From Turbatrix aceti (lineage: Eukaryota > Nematoda > Chromadorea > Rhabditida > Panagrolaimidae), in contig OZ017770.1 in assembly GCA_963969345.1 (NCBI GenBank), positions 9,061,246 through 9,125,245 of the forward strand: a DNA stretch of 64,000 nt, read 5' to 3'. Positions within the stretch are counted from its first letter, which is position 1. Every line of letters starts with the position of its first letter. The position numbers and the translations under genes were made by a program. The notes beneath the pieces are model-generated. The model was not told where the DNA came from. It did no database searches and worked only from the letters and a program-made list of their open reading frames with translations. This document shows, in pieces, positions 12,415 through 24,567 of this stretch.

Positions 12415-13404
12415 TTTGGGACTTTTATGTTGATATTTTTGTCGAGTCTGCAAAATCACTCCATGCCCGCTTTCACGCCCTCAAAAAAAAGCCTTCACAG
12501 TCCTTACAACGTTCGTAGTGCATATAACTGAGTCTCAATATTTATTTGGGTTCTAACGAAGGACATTGGCCTGGGAGGTGCCTATTTGTCGGTGAACGTT
12601 TTATGTCAGATGTTTTACAGTCTTGGAGGCAGTGCCTGGGTTGACAGCTTTATATAATTTTTTTCTTCAATTTATCACACAACTTAAACTTTTGGTGGTG
12701 TATTTATGGTATACTCAAAGCCCTGAATATTTTAAATTTAAAAAGAATTTTTAATTTTCTGCAACGTAAATGCCACTGCAAATTTTTTTTTTGCATTTTT
12801 TTTTTAAAGTCAAAAAAAAAACTTTGACAAACAAAAACAATTTTTTGTCCAGACGCCAGTTTTTATCACGTGGCCGCAAAATATACGGTCGATGTGGCAA
12901 ATTAGTAAGGGCAATTCTAGTAACATTCTTCAAACTCTCAGGAATCGTTTATATTCCGTCTCATTACGATTACACATATTTTGATAGCCCCTCACTTTTT
13001 TTCATGATAATTATTTTGTTTGACAAGCTGTATTTCCTGTTGCGTTAAACTATCTGATTCCTTTCGATACATTCAACAGACAAAAAAGAAGTTTGTTGTT
13101 GGTATACCTCCCCGAAGGGGGGTGGGAGTGTCGAGAAAAACCTAATTGACCAAATAGTTCATTTGGCAATGCGAAATTTTGTTCCTTTTTCAATGAAGTA
13201 ATTTTGATGTCATTAATCAAGAAAATCATATTATTCACTTCTTTACGATGTTATTTTTGTTTTTTTGTTACCGCATTATTTTTTTTTTCATTTTCTTTGT
13301 TTTGCTATGTGGTTTTTTCTTAATACGTAGTCCCAAAGGAGGCCTTTTTCTTGCACTCACGACTGCAATCTTTATTCCTTTGGTTAACGAAAAGGCTCTA
13401 GGTT

Positions 13405-16400
13405 ATGCACATCATAAATCAGCTAACTTACATATTATTCATACATCTGCAGTCTTACGCATTTGTAAACGGTAGCTTTCTTATTGTTAATAATTTTACT
13501 TCTGGGTTCATTAAAATGACACCGTTTTTTTATAGCAGTCGATCATACATCATCGCTTGTGAAGTATCTTTTTTCGAGATACGACAGACGCGTTCGGCCT
13601 TTTTCGGAGACAGGACAACCGGTGACGGTCCACGCTTCCATCGTCCTCGGCATTCTCATTGAATTGGTAATTAATATTTTTTTTTGTATTTGTAGCATGT
13701 AAATCTCATGGACTTTTTTTAAGCGTGAAAACGAACAAGTGGCATCCTACGTAATTTCTCACACTCAAGTATGCTGTTTTGCCTGCACGTGGCTTTTTTC
13801 AAACTAACAAAAAAAATTTTTAGCGATGGCAAGACCCAAACTTGGCCTGGAATCAGTCAGAGCATCATGGAATAAGACAAGTCGTGGTTCCGAAATCAAT
13901 GATTTGGCTGCCAAAGATCTTTGTCTACAACTCGATGAATACAAAAGAAATGCTTACAGAAGACCGGTATGACGTGAGGATTAAGCATGACGGAAGTATA
14001 AAAATCAACATCCCACAGTATGTTAAATGCATTTGTCGGCTATTCATCGGTAATTTTTTTGTTACAAAAAAAACGTAAACAAGGATGCTATTTGGTTTTA
14101 GAACAATTTCCCTTTGATACGCAGTATTGCGCAGTGGCACTAGCATCACCATTACTTACGGTTGAGGAAATGGATGTAATTTCACATGCGCCCCCTCCTG
14201 ACTCTTATTTTGCCGTATGTTGATTTGTGAATTACTCATGCAAAAAAAATGCATTTTGCAGGGAAATGCTGAATGGAAGCTACAAAATGTGACAGTAAGG
14301 CACATGAGATTCCTTGAAGAATCTGAATACCGATCTGAGGTAATTTGATATTTTAGAGAAAAACAGAATTTTCTAATGTGAAAAAAAAAATTTAGATTCA
14401 CTACATTTTCGAACTCAAACGACGACCCATTTTCTACATCATTGTTATCGTTGTTCCAATTTTTCTGATATCGACTTTGAGCATTTTGGGAATTTTTACT
14501 CCTGGATCGAATGATGGATCTCGAAGTGAAAAAGTTTCTCTCGGGTTGGGTTCGCTTATGGCAACTACCGTACTTTTGGGTATCGTCGCAGGTGCGATGC
14601 CTAAGAGCAATTCTATACCTCTTTTGGGTAGGTTTTTTCTAATTTTTTTTTACTTAATAAACATAAAAAAAATTTTTAGGTTACTACATTTTAACCGTGA
14701 TCGTTCTCTGTGCACTTGCAGTTGGGTTTTCTATTGCTCTCATGACGGTTCTCAGGCGACTTGTTGATGAGGGCGAACTTCCGTCAGACTTAACGTACCG
14801 ACTTATGTGTATCAAAACACACAAATTTGCGGTTACACAGCTATCACGCATAGAGAGGTATTCCATGGCTTCATTAAGGATGTCAGTTAGGGGTAAACAG
14901 GCATTTCGAACGCTTTCTAATGGAATTTCCGCTTCTACTCCCAAGCAGAATGGTGTAGTAGCTGCCAGCAAAGAAGATTTAACTGGTAATTAACTCTTAT
15001 AATAGTAGGATGTTTTTACAAAGACACAATTTTAATTTTACGGTATGTATATTCGATAAAATCCAAATTTTACGCTGTAAACGGTTTGGCGGGCCATTAG
15101 GTCCGGAGGCATTCATTTGAAAAAGATAATGCGCGCTTTATCATAATTGTCAAAATTTTGTCATCAAAAATGGCGAAAGCGCGATAGAGGGAGGAGGTGG
15201 CGCGCAGGGTCAAGTGGGTGAGTGTGAGCGAGCGAGCGATAGCGCAAGGACGATTGCGTAAGACAAAAAAATGATTCTGTTAAATTAATTTTAAAAATGT
15301 TGAAAAAAATATTTTTGAATTCCTCGGAAATAGGCAATCATAATGATGGGTCATTTGACGATCAAAAATCAAAAATGAACAAATTTGAATTTTTGGTTTA
15401 AAAAAAAATAATTTGTGCTTGATACTGGGGTAGGGGCAAATGTGATATCAATAGCATTGCCATTTTTTGCTGAAGATGAAAAACATTTTTTCAACATTTT
15501 AAAAATTAATTTGAACAATTGAATTTTTTGATCTCTCATAAAATGAAATTCATGGTGAGTGGGCGGACCAGACAGCGGGTGCAGAGACGGACGGCGCCGC
15601 ACATGCCATCAGTGGAGAGAACCGCAACGGCGGTGACAGTGGGCGATTGGGTGATGGCGAAAGATGGCAAAACAAGTGATTGTTGTTATTAATTTTGATT
15701 TATGTATCATAATTTTATGATTTTTGTTAAATTGCTATTTTTCCTAGCCCCCAGTGTTAGTGTTAGTACATATTCTTTGAATATTTTTTTGTGTTTGGTT
15801 TTATGCATTGAAACGGGTCAATAAGCGATTGCAGCGGGCGAGGATTTATTAGGCGATGGCGAAAGATGCGCGATATTGAAAAGCAACACTATGTATTACT
15901 TATATTTTACAAAAGCGTAAAACAAATTACATGGGGCCCCGTAGGGGCCCCCATTATATTTATGTATTCCAATATTTTTAAATTTGAAAGCGGGTCAAAA
16001 AACGATTATATGTATTTGATTTGATTTTGATAATATGCAAATCGTCGGTTATTCGAAAAGATAATAACAAAAAATAATTATTTTCTATCGGTAAAATTAT
16101 GATCGACAAAAGATAAACGAAAAACGGGCAAAAATAAAATAAATAAAAAAACGATAGACGATCCTTTTCGATTTTACGATCCTTCTGATCCTTCCTTGAT
16201 ACCTTTACCTTGCCTTGCCTTGCCTTCCCCTTCCTTCCTTTTCCCTTCCTGGGGCCCCCGTAGGGGGCCCCCCCTTTAGCCTTGTGGTGTTGTTAAAGAG
16301 ACAGATTCCCTTACCGCTGATATAAAACGGCTCTACGAACGATTAAACCAAATTCTGGATGTTCAGCAACACTTTCGTCTCTGCGTTGAGCGAGAAAAGA

Positions 16401-16411
16401 CTCGTAATTTG
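13405..16411 (+). pseudogene. broken copy of nicotinic-type Cys-loop channel gene
   Basis: Left copy of the tandemly duplicated channel. Exons corresponding to the intact gene: 13405..13471, 13539..13666, 13824..14049, 14102..14214, 14262..14339, 14396..14627, 14680..14990. After residue N of the DLTGN sequence in the intracellular loop, the coding exon is cut by a 1,295-bp insertion that brings an immediate stop (TAA at 14991). The rest of that exon resumes at 16286..16411. The last exon, encoding the fourth membrane helix, is absent because the duplication ended upstream of it. Splicing out the insertion with its GTAATT start and CTTTAG end would shift the frame to a stop. So the copy can give at best an M1-M3 fragment and is called a pseudogene. 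Signal peptide, Cys loop and M1-M3 are otherwise unbroken. Confidence 0.8.
14991..16285. mobile_element. 1.3 kb insertion of unknown type inside the channel gene
   Basis: Present in the left duplicate and cleanly absent at the matching site of the right duplicate (between 19036 and 19037), so it is a genuine insertion or deletion polymorphism between copies. It contains an inverted repeat (AATTAATTTTAAAAATGTTG near 15285..15305 against its complement near 15490..15511), two GGGGCCCC-GTA-GGGGCCCC palindromes (near 15932 and 16252), short direct repeats containing GATGGCGAAAGATG (near 15653 and 15854), GAGCGAGC runs and a CCTT-rich tract. No transposase-like coding sequence is seen. Target-site duplication is at most 1 bp, so I cannot assign a transposon class. 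Confidence 0.55.
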
Positions 16412-16460
16412 GTATGACAAATTATTTTCTATCTCAATTTGGTTAACTAATGTTCCTTGT

Positions 16461-19211
16461 TTGGGACTTTTATGTTGATATTTTTGTCGAGTCTGCAAAA
16501 TCACTCCATGCCCGCTTTCACGCCCTCAAAAAAAAGCCTTCACAGTCCTTACAACGTTCGTAGTGCATATAACTGAGTCTCAATATTTATTTGGGTTCTA
16601 ACGAAGGACATTGGCCTGGGAGGTGCCTATTTGTCGGTGAACGTTTTATGTCAGATGTTTTACAGTCTTGGAGGCAGTGCCTGGGTTGACAGCTTTATAT
16701 AATTTTTTTCTTCAATTTATCACACAACTTAAACTTTTGGTGGTGTATTTATGGTATACTCAAAGCCCTGAATATTTTAAATTTAAAAAGAATTTTTAAT
16801 TTTCTGCAACGTAAATGCCACTGCAAATTTTTTTTTTTGCATTTTTTTTTTAAAGTCAAAAAAAAAACTTTGACAAACAAAAACAATTTTTTGTCCAGAC
16901 GCCAGTTTTTATCACGTGGCCGCAAAATATACGGTCGATGTGGCAAATTAGTAAGGGCAATTCTAGTAACATTCTTCAAACTCTCAGGAATCGTTTATAT
17001 TCCGTCTCATTACGATTACACATATTTTGATAGCCCCTCACTTTTTTTCATGATAATTATTTTGTTTGACAAGCTGTATTTCCTGTTGCGTTAAACTATC
17101 TGATTCCTTTCGATACATTCAACAGACAAAAAAGAAGTTTGTTGTTGGTATACCTCCCCGAAGGGGGGTGGGAGTGTCGAGAAAAACCTAATTGACCAAA
17201 TAGTTCATTTGGCAATGCGAAATTTTGTTCCTTTTTCAATGAAGTAATTTTGATGTCATTAATCAAGAAAATCATATTATTCACTTCTTTACGATGTTAT
17301 TTTTGTTTTTTTGTTACCGCATTATTTTTTTTTTCATTTTCTTTGTTTTGCTATGTGGTTTTTTCTTAATACGTAGTCCCAAAGGAGGCCTTTTTCTTGC
17401 ACTCACGACTGCAATCTTTATTCCTTTGGTTAACGAAAAGGCTCTAGGTTATGCACATCATAAATCAGCTAACTTACATATTATTCATACATCTGCAGTC
17501 TTACGCATTTGTAAACGGTAGCTTTCTTATTGTTAATAATTTTACTTCTGGGTTCATTAAAATGACACCGTTTTTTTATAGCAGTCGATCATACATCATC
17601 GCTTGTGAAGTATCTTTTTTCGAGATACGACAGACGCGTTCGGCCTTTTTCGGAGACAGGACAACCGGTGACGGTCCACGCTTCCATCGTCCTCGGCATT
17701 CTCATTGAATTGGTAATTAATATTTTTTTTTGTATTTGTAGCATGTAAATCTCATGGACTTTTTTTAAGCGTGAAAACGAACAAGTGGCATCCTACGTAA
17801 TTTCTCACACTCAAGTATGCTGTTTTGCCTGCACGTGGCTTTTTTCAAACTAACAAAAAAAATTTTTAGCGATGGCAAGACCCAAACTTGGCCTGGAATC
17901 AGTCAGAGCATCATGGAATAAGACAAGTCGTGGTTCCGAAATCAATGATTTGGCTGCCAAAGATCTTTGTCTACAACTCGATGAATACAAAAGAAATGCT
18001 TACAGAAGACCGGTATGACGTGAGGATTAAGCATGACGGAAGTATAAAAATCAACATCCCACAGTATGTTAAATGCATTTGTCGGCTATTCATCGGTAAT
18101 TTTTTTGTTACAAAAAAAACGTAAACAAGGATGCTATTTGGTTTTAGAACAATTTCCCTTTGATACGCAGTATTGCGCAGTGGCACTAGCATCACCATTA
18201 CTTACGGTTGAGGAAATGGATGTAATTTCACATGCGCCCCCTCCTGACTCTTATTTTGCCGTATGTTGATTTGTGAATTACTCATGCAAAAAAAATGCAT
18301 TTTGCAGGGAAATGCTGAATGGAAGCTACAAAATGTGACAGTAAGGCACATGAGATTCCTTGAAGAATCTGAATACCGATCTGAGGTAATTTGATATTTT
18401 AGAGAAAAACAGAATTTTCTAATGTGAAAAAAAAAATTTAGATTCACTACATTTTCGAACTCAAACGACGACCCATTTTCTACATCATTGTTATCGTTGT
18501 TCCAATTTTTCTGATATCGACTTTGAGCATTTTGGGAATTTTTACTCCTGGATCGAATGATGGATCTCGAAGTGAAAAAGTTTCTCTCGGGTTGGGTTCG
18601 CTTATGGCAACTACCGTACTTTTGGGTATCGTCGCAGGTGCGATGCCTAAGAGCAATTCTATACCTCTTTTGGGTAGGTTTTTTCTAATTTTTTTTTACT
18701 TAATAAACATAAAAAAAATTTTTAGGTTACTACATTTTAACCGTGATCGTTCTCTGTGCACTTGCAGTTGGGTTTTCTATTGCTCTCATGACGGTTCTCA
18801 GGCGACTTGTTGATGAGGGCGAACTTCCGTCAGACTTAACGTACCGACTTATGTGTATCAAAACACACAAATTTGCGGTTACACAGCTATCACGCATAGA
18901 GAGGTATTCCATGGCTTCATTAAGGATGTCAGTTAGGGGTAAACAGGCATTTCGAACGCTTTCTAATGGAATTTCCGCTTCTACTCCCAAGCAGAATGGT
19001 GTAGTAGCTGCCAGCAAAGAAGATTTAACTGGTAATGGTGTTGTTAAAGAGACAGATTCCCTTACCGCTGATATAAAACGGCTCTACGAACGATTAAACC
19101 AAATTCTGGATGTTCAGCAACACTTTCGTCTCTGCGTTGAGCGAGAAAAGACTCGTAATTTGGTATGACAAATTATTTTCTATCTCAATTTGGTTAACTA
19201 ATGTTCCTTGT
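16461..19211. repeat. tandem duplication, right unit (2,751 bp)
   Basis: Second copy of the unit beginning at 12415, without the insertion. It holds 990 bp of upstream DNA plus exons 1-7 of the channel gene and ends about 10 bp before the last exon (19223). Copy positions are left-unit positions plus 4,046 before the insertion and plus 2,751 after it. Confidence 0.9.
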
Positions 19212-19366
19212 TGTTTTTTTAGATTGAACGTGAATGGGGAAAAGTGTTCATTCGTCTTGAATGCGCCAATTTAATACTATTTCAATTTCTCAACATTGCA
19301 AGTCTGATATTCTTCCTGCATTTTGCGTGGGCACCTGCTCCGCCTATGCATGAGCCTATCGTTTGA
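17451..19366 (+). CDS. nicotinic-type Cys-loop ligand-gated cation channel (intact copy)
   Basis: Pentameric ligand-gated channel subunit of the acetylcholine-receptor branch, plasma membrane. Exons: 17451..17517, 17585..17712, 17870..18095, 18148..18260, 18308..18385, 18442..18673, 18726..19162, 19223..19366; 474 residues. A signal peptide (MHIINQLTYILFIH) is followed by the N-terminal helix with YDRRVRP, the loop with DPNLAWNQ, and the Cys loop (CRLFIEQFPFDTQYC, 13 residues between Cys). M1 contains RRPIFYIIVIVVPIFLIS. M2 is preceded by SEKVSLGLGS, so Glu at the -1' ring suggests cation selectivity. M4 is in the last exon (ANLILFQFLN). Loop C has no adjacent cysteine pair, so it is a non-alpha or orphan subunit and acetylcholine as ligand is not assured. 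Phases sum exactly. The paralogue at 20211 has the same exon order except that its fifth and sixth exons are fused. Confidence 0.88.
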
Positions 19367-20210
19367 TAGATGTCTACTAGGCCTACCGTACTACTACGAC
19401 TACTACTACCTTGACGTGTAAAGACTTCCTTATGTGTTCGTTGTATGTAATTGTATTTTGCAAGTTAAATTGGAAGTTAAACTCATAAAAGGAAATTGTT
19501 CCTACTCGTGGCGGTTTTTCTGCAAGAACTCAAAAATCCACAAAAAAAGAGAACAATCATTGAACTTTTTTAACCCAGTGATGCATAAACTCAGGTGGAC
19601 TGGTTGGTGACCGGAAGGGACTTCCAAGAGAATAGTTAATAAAGAAGGAAGTCGTTATTAGCTATGCAGAATTCCAAAAAAAAGGCAATGACACTGCACG
19701 TGACGCATGCGAATTTGTATGAAAATATTTTACACTTACTTAGTTGTGATTTGCAAACCGTTTTTTCATAAAAAATTAAATTTCCGCAGTCAAACTAAAA
19801 ACGGAAGTTAAAGGACTGAAAAAGTTGATTTTTTTACCCCCACAAAAAACCAAGAACCAGCCTACAATGAATTAGTCGTCAGCTCATTCACAAATCCACC
19901 TCCTACCACTGAAATGCCGAAAGTTATGTAGCGTGCTGTTAATCCTCTTGGTTTTTGTCAAATTTCAAGTGAACTTGATAGGTTTTCACTTTTTACGTAT
20001 TTTCTGGCTTAGAATATCCTTTCTTCGTTTCAACTCTTCAAATTTTTTTGCTTTTACGTTTTTTAGTTTTTGTTAAATCAGGAATTTTTATCTTTCGTCA
20101 ATTATGAGTGAACTCTGATTCTGTATGCCGTTATAATTACTACAAGCTCCTCCTATCTTGTTGTGTCTTGTTCAGGATACTAGAACTTTTTTTTAGTTCT
20201 TTTGATAGTT
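19367..20210. other. intergenic between two channel paralogues
   Basis: 840 bp of A/T-rich DNA between the stop of one channel gene and the start of the next on the same strand. AATAAA is not close to the first stop; the nearest AATAAA-like words are TTAATAAAG near 19637 and AAATTAAA near 19774. No gene is seen. Confidence 0.4.
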
Positions 20211-21871
20211 ATGGTAATGCTGCTGGCGTATTTTTTGGTCTTATTTTCAGCAACATCGGTAAACGGTAGGTTAACAATTTTTTTGGGGGTCATATGAAAT
20301 TTCGATATTTATTACAGCACATGCATCCGAAGTACTCCAGCACATACTCAAAAAATACGATAAAAGAGTACGCCCAAATGCTGATAACCACAAACCGGTT
20401 CTCGTACAGGCGACCCTTGTTCTGGCAATTTTGACCGAACTTGTTCGTATTTACAGAAAAAAATATTTCTATTAAAAATTGCTTGCTTTTTCAGCGAGAA
20501 GACCAACAAGCCATGTCCGTAGTCATATCCCACGTTCAAAAATGGGTAGATCCAAAACTCAAATGGGAAACAGAAAAATTTAACGGTATAAAGCAGATTG
20601 TCATGCCACAACACCTTATATGGGTACCCAAGCTTTTTGTTTACAATTCCATGGATACAAAAGACATGCTAAGCAACAATCGCTACGATCTGAGAGTTTG
20701 GAACAATGGTCTCGTCAAAATCAACATCCCTCAATTTGTAACATGCATTTGTCGTCTTTCTATCGAAATGTTTCCTTTTGACACCCAATTTTGTGCCGGT
20801 ATTATAATAGTTTTATTTTAGAACTTCCCTTTTTTCTAAAAAAAGAATTTTTAGTCGCACTTGCTTCCCCCTTATTAAACACAGACGAAATGCAAGTAAA
20901 TACATCCCAGCCCCCGGCAGATTCCTATTTTGCGGTATGGAGGCAATTATAATTTTTTTTCCAGATAATAATTCCCTGATTTTCAGGGAAATGCCGAATG
21001 GGAAGTGCTAAACGTGACTGTCAGACACATGTCTTTCATGGAAGACAGTGAGTATCGGGCGGAAATACACTATATCCTACATCTTCGGAGAAGACCTGTT
21101 TATTACATAACCGTAATTGTCGCTCCAACTTTTTTAATATCAGCTCTGAGTATTCTGGGTATTTTTGCATCTGGCGGACGAGACGGACCTCGCGCGGAAA
21201 AAGTTTCATTGGGACTTGGAAGTTTGTTAGCTCTGACTGTTTTGCTGGATATCGTTGCTGGAGCCATGCCAAAGAGTAATTCTGTGCCCTTACTTGGTAA
21301 GCGACAATTTTTTTAAATTTTTTTTCAATTTTTTTCAATTTTTTTTGTGATATAAAAAGTTTCAGGAAGTTATATAATAGCTGAAATAGTCCTCTGCGCA
21401 GTCGCAGTAGCCATATCCATGGGATCTCTTGCCCTGGGGCGATCGTTTATCCAAACCAAGCAGTATCCATCCAAGCTTCTTCTCAGGTTTTTCCTGATCA
21501 AGCCCCACAAACTTCAGAAACACCCCTACGAGTCATCTTTCAAGTATCCACCGTACTCGCCTCTTATCAAATCATCTGAACTCTCTGGAATCTTCTGTAT
21601 CATGCGAGAAATATACTCTGTTCAAAAATCCTTCAAAGACAAACTTGAAAAACAAAAATTCTTAACCTCTGTATGTTTTTTCTTCTTTTTTTAAGAAAAA
21701 AATACGTGACAGTTTAAATTGCAGATAGAAACGCAATGGAATGCATTATTCACCAGATTTGACTACTTTTTTCTCTTTGCTTTTCAAGCGCTCAATGTCC
21801 TAATCCTGCTAATGTTTCTCAAAAATGCACAATTACCACCGTTACAATTACCGGACAACTTTTCTGTCTGA
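20211..21871 (+). CDS. nicotinic-type Cys-loop ligand-gated cation channel
   Basis: Paralogue of the upstream channel. Exons: 20211..20265, 20318..20442, 20495..20798, 20855..20934, 20987..21296, 21366..21670, 21725..21871; 441 residues. Signal peptide MVMLLAYFLVLFSATS. The N-terminal block has KKYDKRVRP; loop D region has WVDPKLKW; loop A region has LIWVPKLFVYNS. The Cys loop is CRLSIEMFPFDTQFC with the usual 13 residues between cysteines. M1-M2 run from RRPVYYITVIVAPTFLIS through AEKVSLGLGSLLALTVLL, with Glu at -1' suggesting cation selectivity and an Asp near 16'. The M3-M4 loop is short and basic. M4 (FFLFAFQALNVLILLMFL) ends close to the C-terminus. No adjacent cysteine pair is found in loop C. 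Donor after exon 2 is GTTCGT. The gene ends only 52 bp from the stop of the convergent receptor gene. Confidence 0.9.
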
Positions 21872-21923
21872 CATGCTAGATATTCCAAGATGCATGTTTA
21901 TTTTTTGAGAAGACAAATAAACA

Positions 21924-23698
21924 TCATACATACATATCCTGATTGTTAGACAAAGACTTGCTGCTGGCGTTTTCGTTTTCATTTTCGTTATCCTCGTCGA
22001 TGTCTGAGTTGGTAATTGAAATTTCACCTTCACCGGGTAGTGAATTTTTGAGGGGTGCTGCCATGCTGAAAAACCTATCACAGTGATAAAAAATGCTTCT
22101 AGTATTAGTACAGAATTTATAATTCAAAAAGAAAAAAAACGTGACAACAAGGAAGAATTTTTTTCTGGTTTTATGAATTCAAAAAAAACCATCAAAAAAA
22201 TAAACAATGTCTGGCTCAACGAAGAATTTTCTCTTTACTCATATCAATTTCCTCTCAAAAAAACACCTACCTCTGGGTGTGTTTTTCAAAGAATACCACC
22301 GCGTTGTGCGTTCGACTGTGAAAAGACGGCTTTTTCTTGTACAAAGCCTTGTGTTGTTGTCTGAGCTCACGATTGATGAGCGCATAGAGCACAGGATTGG
22401 CAGCGGAATTGAAACAGACCAGACAGTGGGCAAAGAAGAATGCCGTCGTGTAGACGATCATGGGCCACTTATCGACGAGGATATTGAACTGAACGAGGAT
22501 ATTCAGAGTCCAATAAGGTGTCCAGCAGAAAAAGTAGAACAACACGACGGCAACTATTCTCTGGGTAACACGCTGTAATCTTCCGTGCATGGGAGTGTCT
22601 CCCACGCACTTTTTTGTGACTGTTGCTGCGCTCTGTCGGAGCGTGAGAATCACCTGCAAATAGATTTTTTTTAATTAAATTTTATTTTAATGGGGTACAA
22701 CATACCCGTAAATAGAAAAATGAGATTAGCACGGCTGGAATCAGATAACCCACGCTGAAGGTGTAAAGCATGAAAATAGGTGAGCCAATGTCGAATGTGC
22801 ATTTTGTTATCGTCAGTCCTTGCATGTCTGTAAAGTGCGTATAATACATTTATTATTGTGTTTTACTTGTTTCGGTCTGTGACTCAAAAATAAGGCAAAT
22901 TGAATTCACCTGATTCGAGTAATTCATCGCTGCCATCCAACATCTGCGTGAGAGTGAGTTTGTTGATTTTGTGTACTTGAGATTCCTTCAGTACGGGATA
23001 AAGCATAAGTGTTGCAACGAATGAACACGAAAGTAAGACACCAATTGCTACCGAATTCTGACGAACTCTGAAAATACACTTGCGTAAAAATATTTAGGGA
23101 AAAATAAGTAGAAAAATATGTTAGTAAATAACTATGTACCGTTGTGAACTTATGGGTGAGCAGACGGCAAGATAACGATCCCAAGACAATACCGTCATCA
23201 GGAAGGAACTCAACAACTTATTTACGCTTTCACCAAACCAGTAGAGCTTGCACATAAGCGTTCCAAAAATCCATTGGCCTTCGAGGAGTTCAAAGATGAA
23301 GAAAGGCAAATGAATGATAACAAGGAAATCGACAATGGAGAGTCCTAAAAAAATTTTTTTTTTGTTGACAAACAATTTTTTTCTTTAATTACCTAGAACG
23401 TAGATAAAAACGTGTTTAGTGCTAGATTGAGTGGCTCGAGATCTGGATGTTGTTCTGCTGATTGAAAGCATCACCTTGCAAATCATGACTATCACAACTC
23501 TGAAATGTCGTCATTTTAGCATAAAAATTTTTTTAAACCAACAAACCCATTTCCAATGCTGCCGAGTATGAATAATAGACCGTAAAGTATGCAAAAGAAT
23601 AATTTAACAGTTTTTCTCTGATCTTCTTCGCGGTGAATAAGTTCTTCGTCAAATTCGTCATCTATCGAAAAATTTGACCATGCAACGGTGGAATTCAT
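21924..23698 (-). CDS. rhodopsin-family peptide GPCR (somatostatin/allatostatin-C-like)
   Basis: Seven-helix G-protein-coupled receptor, plasma membrane. Exons, 5' to 3': 23539..23698, 23393..23497, 23140..23344, 22910..23067, 22706..22827, 22271..22653, 21924..22065; 424 residues. The N-terminus has N-glycosylation sites (NST, NFS). Helix I has GSIGNGF (the GN motif), helix [10 protein letters not shown], helix III ends WDRYLAV (DRY motif). Helix VI has [10 protein letters not shown] (the CWxP motif) and helix VII has [13 protein letters not shown] (the NPxxY motif). The helix VI-VII and post-helix VII sequences resemble somatostatin, opioid and allatostatin-C receptors; the ligand is inferred only to that level. 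The acidic C-terminal tail ([17 protein letters not shown]) is on its own exon. Exon 2 must use the second of two closely spaced AGs (CAGAG), since the first would bring a stop. Confidence 0.88.
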
Positions 23699-24567
23699 CG
23701 TTGCACTCACGGTCTGGCCTAAAAAATGTGTGTATCAAGTTTAAAAATTGTTATGATGAATTGAATATGCAGCGGCATAAGTTGCGAAGCATCAAACAAC
23801 CATGTTGAATCATGGGAAATTTTTTTAACAGAGACTCCTTGCATCGGAGCATTCAGGCTGCAGACTGACATCAGTTGCAATTGCGTACGGCATGCGTGCT
23901 GCTCACTCACTCCCCCGTTCTCACAAAAATGTGATATAGACGAAAAGTAACTTAACGCATATAGTAGAAAGCATAGCCGCCAACAATGTTATGGGCAGAG
24001 CAGAGGCTTTTGACTAACAATGCATACCCTGATATCCCCAGTCTAAAAGTTCGAATTCCTTTTTTAAGGCTGTCTCAAGTAATTCAATCAGTGTAATGTG
24101 TGACTCAAAGAACATAACATTGACCCGGGATGGATTAAACATAACTACATACACGTGTGACGTTTATAACTTTCTATTTAAAAATTGTGTACATTGTGTG
24201 ATATTGATAGTCTGAAAAAAAGTATTACTGTAGCTTTTGTGATATTCTAAATGCTCTTTTTGGAGCTAACAAGCCAAGTTTGCGTCTTTGCTTTAAATTT
24301 GATTTAAAAAAGCTTTTTAATCCCTCCATCATCGTAAAATGCATGCGATAGACATCTACACTATCTACTAACAACTGACGCATGTCTTTACAAGGTCACA
24401 AAAATAGCCTAGGACGATCAAGAGAATTTCCATGACAAAAAATTTATTTTCTGGGAAAACCCTGAACTTTGCAAGGTGTGCTACCTGCGTCAAGCTTATC
24501 ACTTATCACTTACAGACTGAGTATAAAATTAGAAGCAGGATGTTCAGATGAGTTAATTCTGGGCATA
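23699..24567. promoter_or_regulatory. divergent intergenic region, GPCR and acid phosphatase
   Basis: 870 bp between the receptor start (-) and the phosphatase start (+). A/T-rich. No RNA gene found: a GTTCGAATTCC stretch near 24050 looks like a tRNA T-arm but lacks the other arms. Both promoters should lie here. Confidence 0.35.

Larger units (their letters stand above)
12415..16460. repeat. tandem duplication, left unit (4,046 bp with insertion)
   Basis: The sequence from about 12415 is repeated from 16461, exactly 4,046 bp downstream, with no difference noticed by eye in exons, introns or homopolymer runs. This unit equals the right unit (2,751 bp) plus a 1,295-bp insertion at 14991..16285. 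The junction near 16455..16463 reads CCTTG|TTTGGGAC. Comparison with the outer borders leaves only 2-3 bp of microhomology, which fits end joining or template switching. An assembly artefact (two haplotypes laid in tandem) is a real alternative because the copies are so alike. Confidence 0.9.

Noticed and set aside
13248..13475. Phe-rich frame taken at first as the channel signal peptide
   Set aside because: The downstream ATG at 13405 gives a signal peptide, the same YAFVNG-type donor position and the same phase as the paralogue at 20211, so it fits much better.
24040..24070. GTTCGAATTCC resembling a tRNA T-arm
   Set aside because: No A-box, anticodon arm or acceptor pairing around it.
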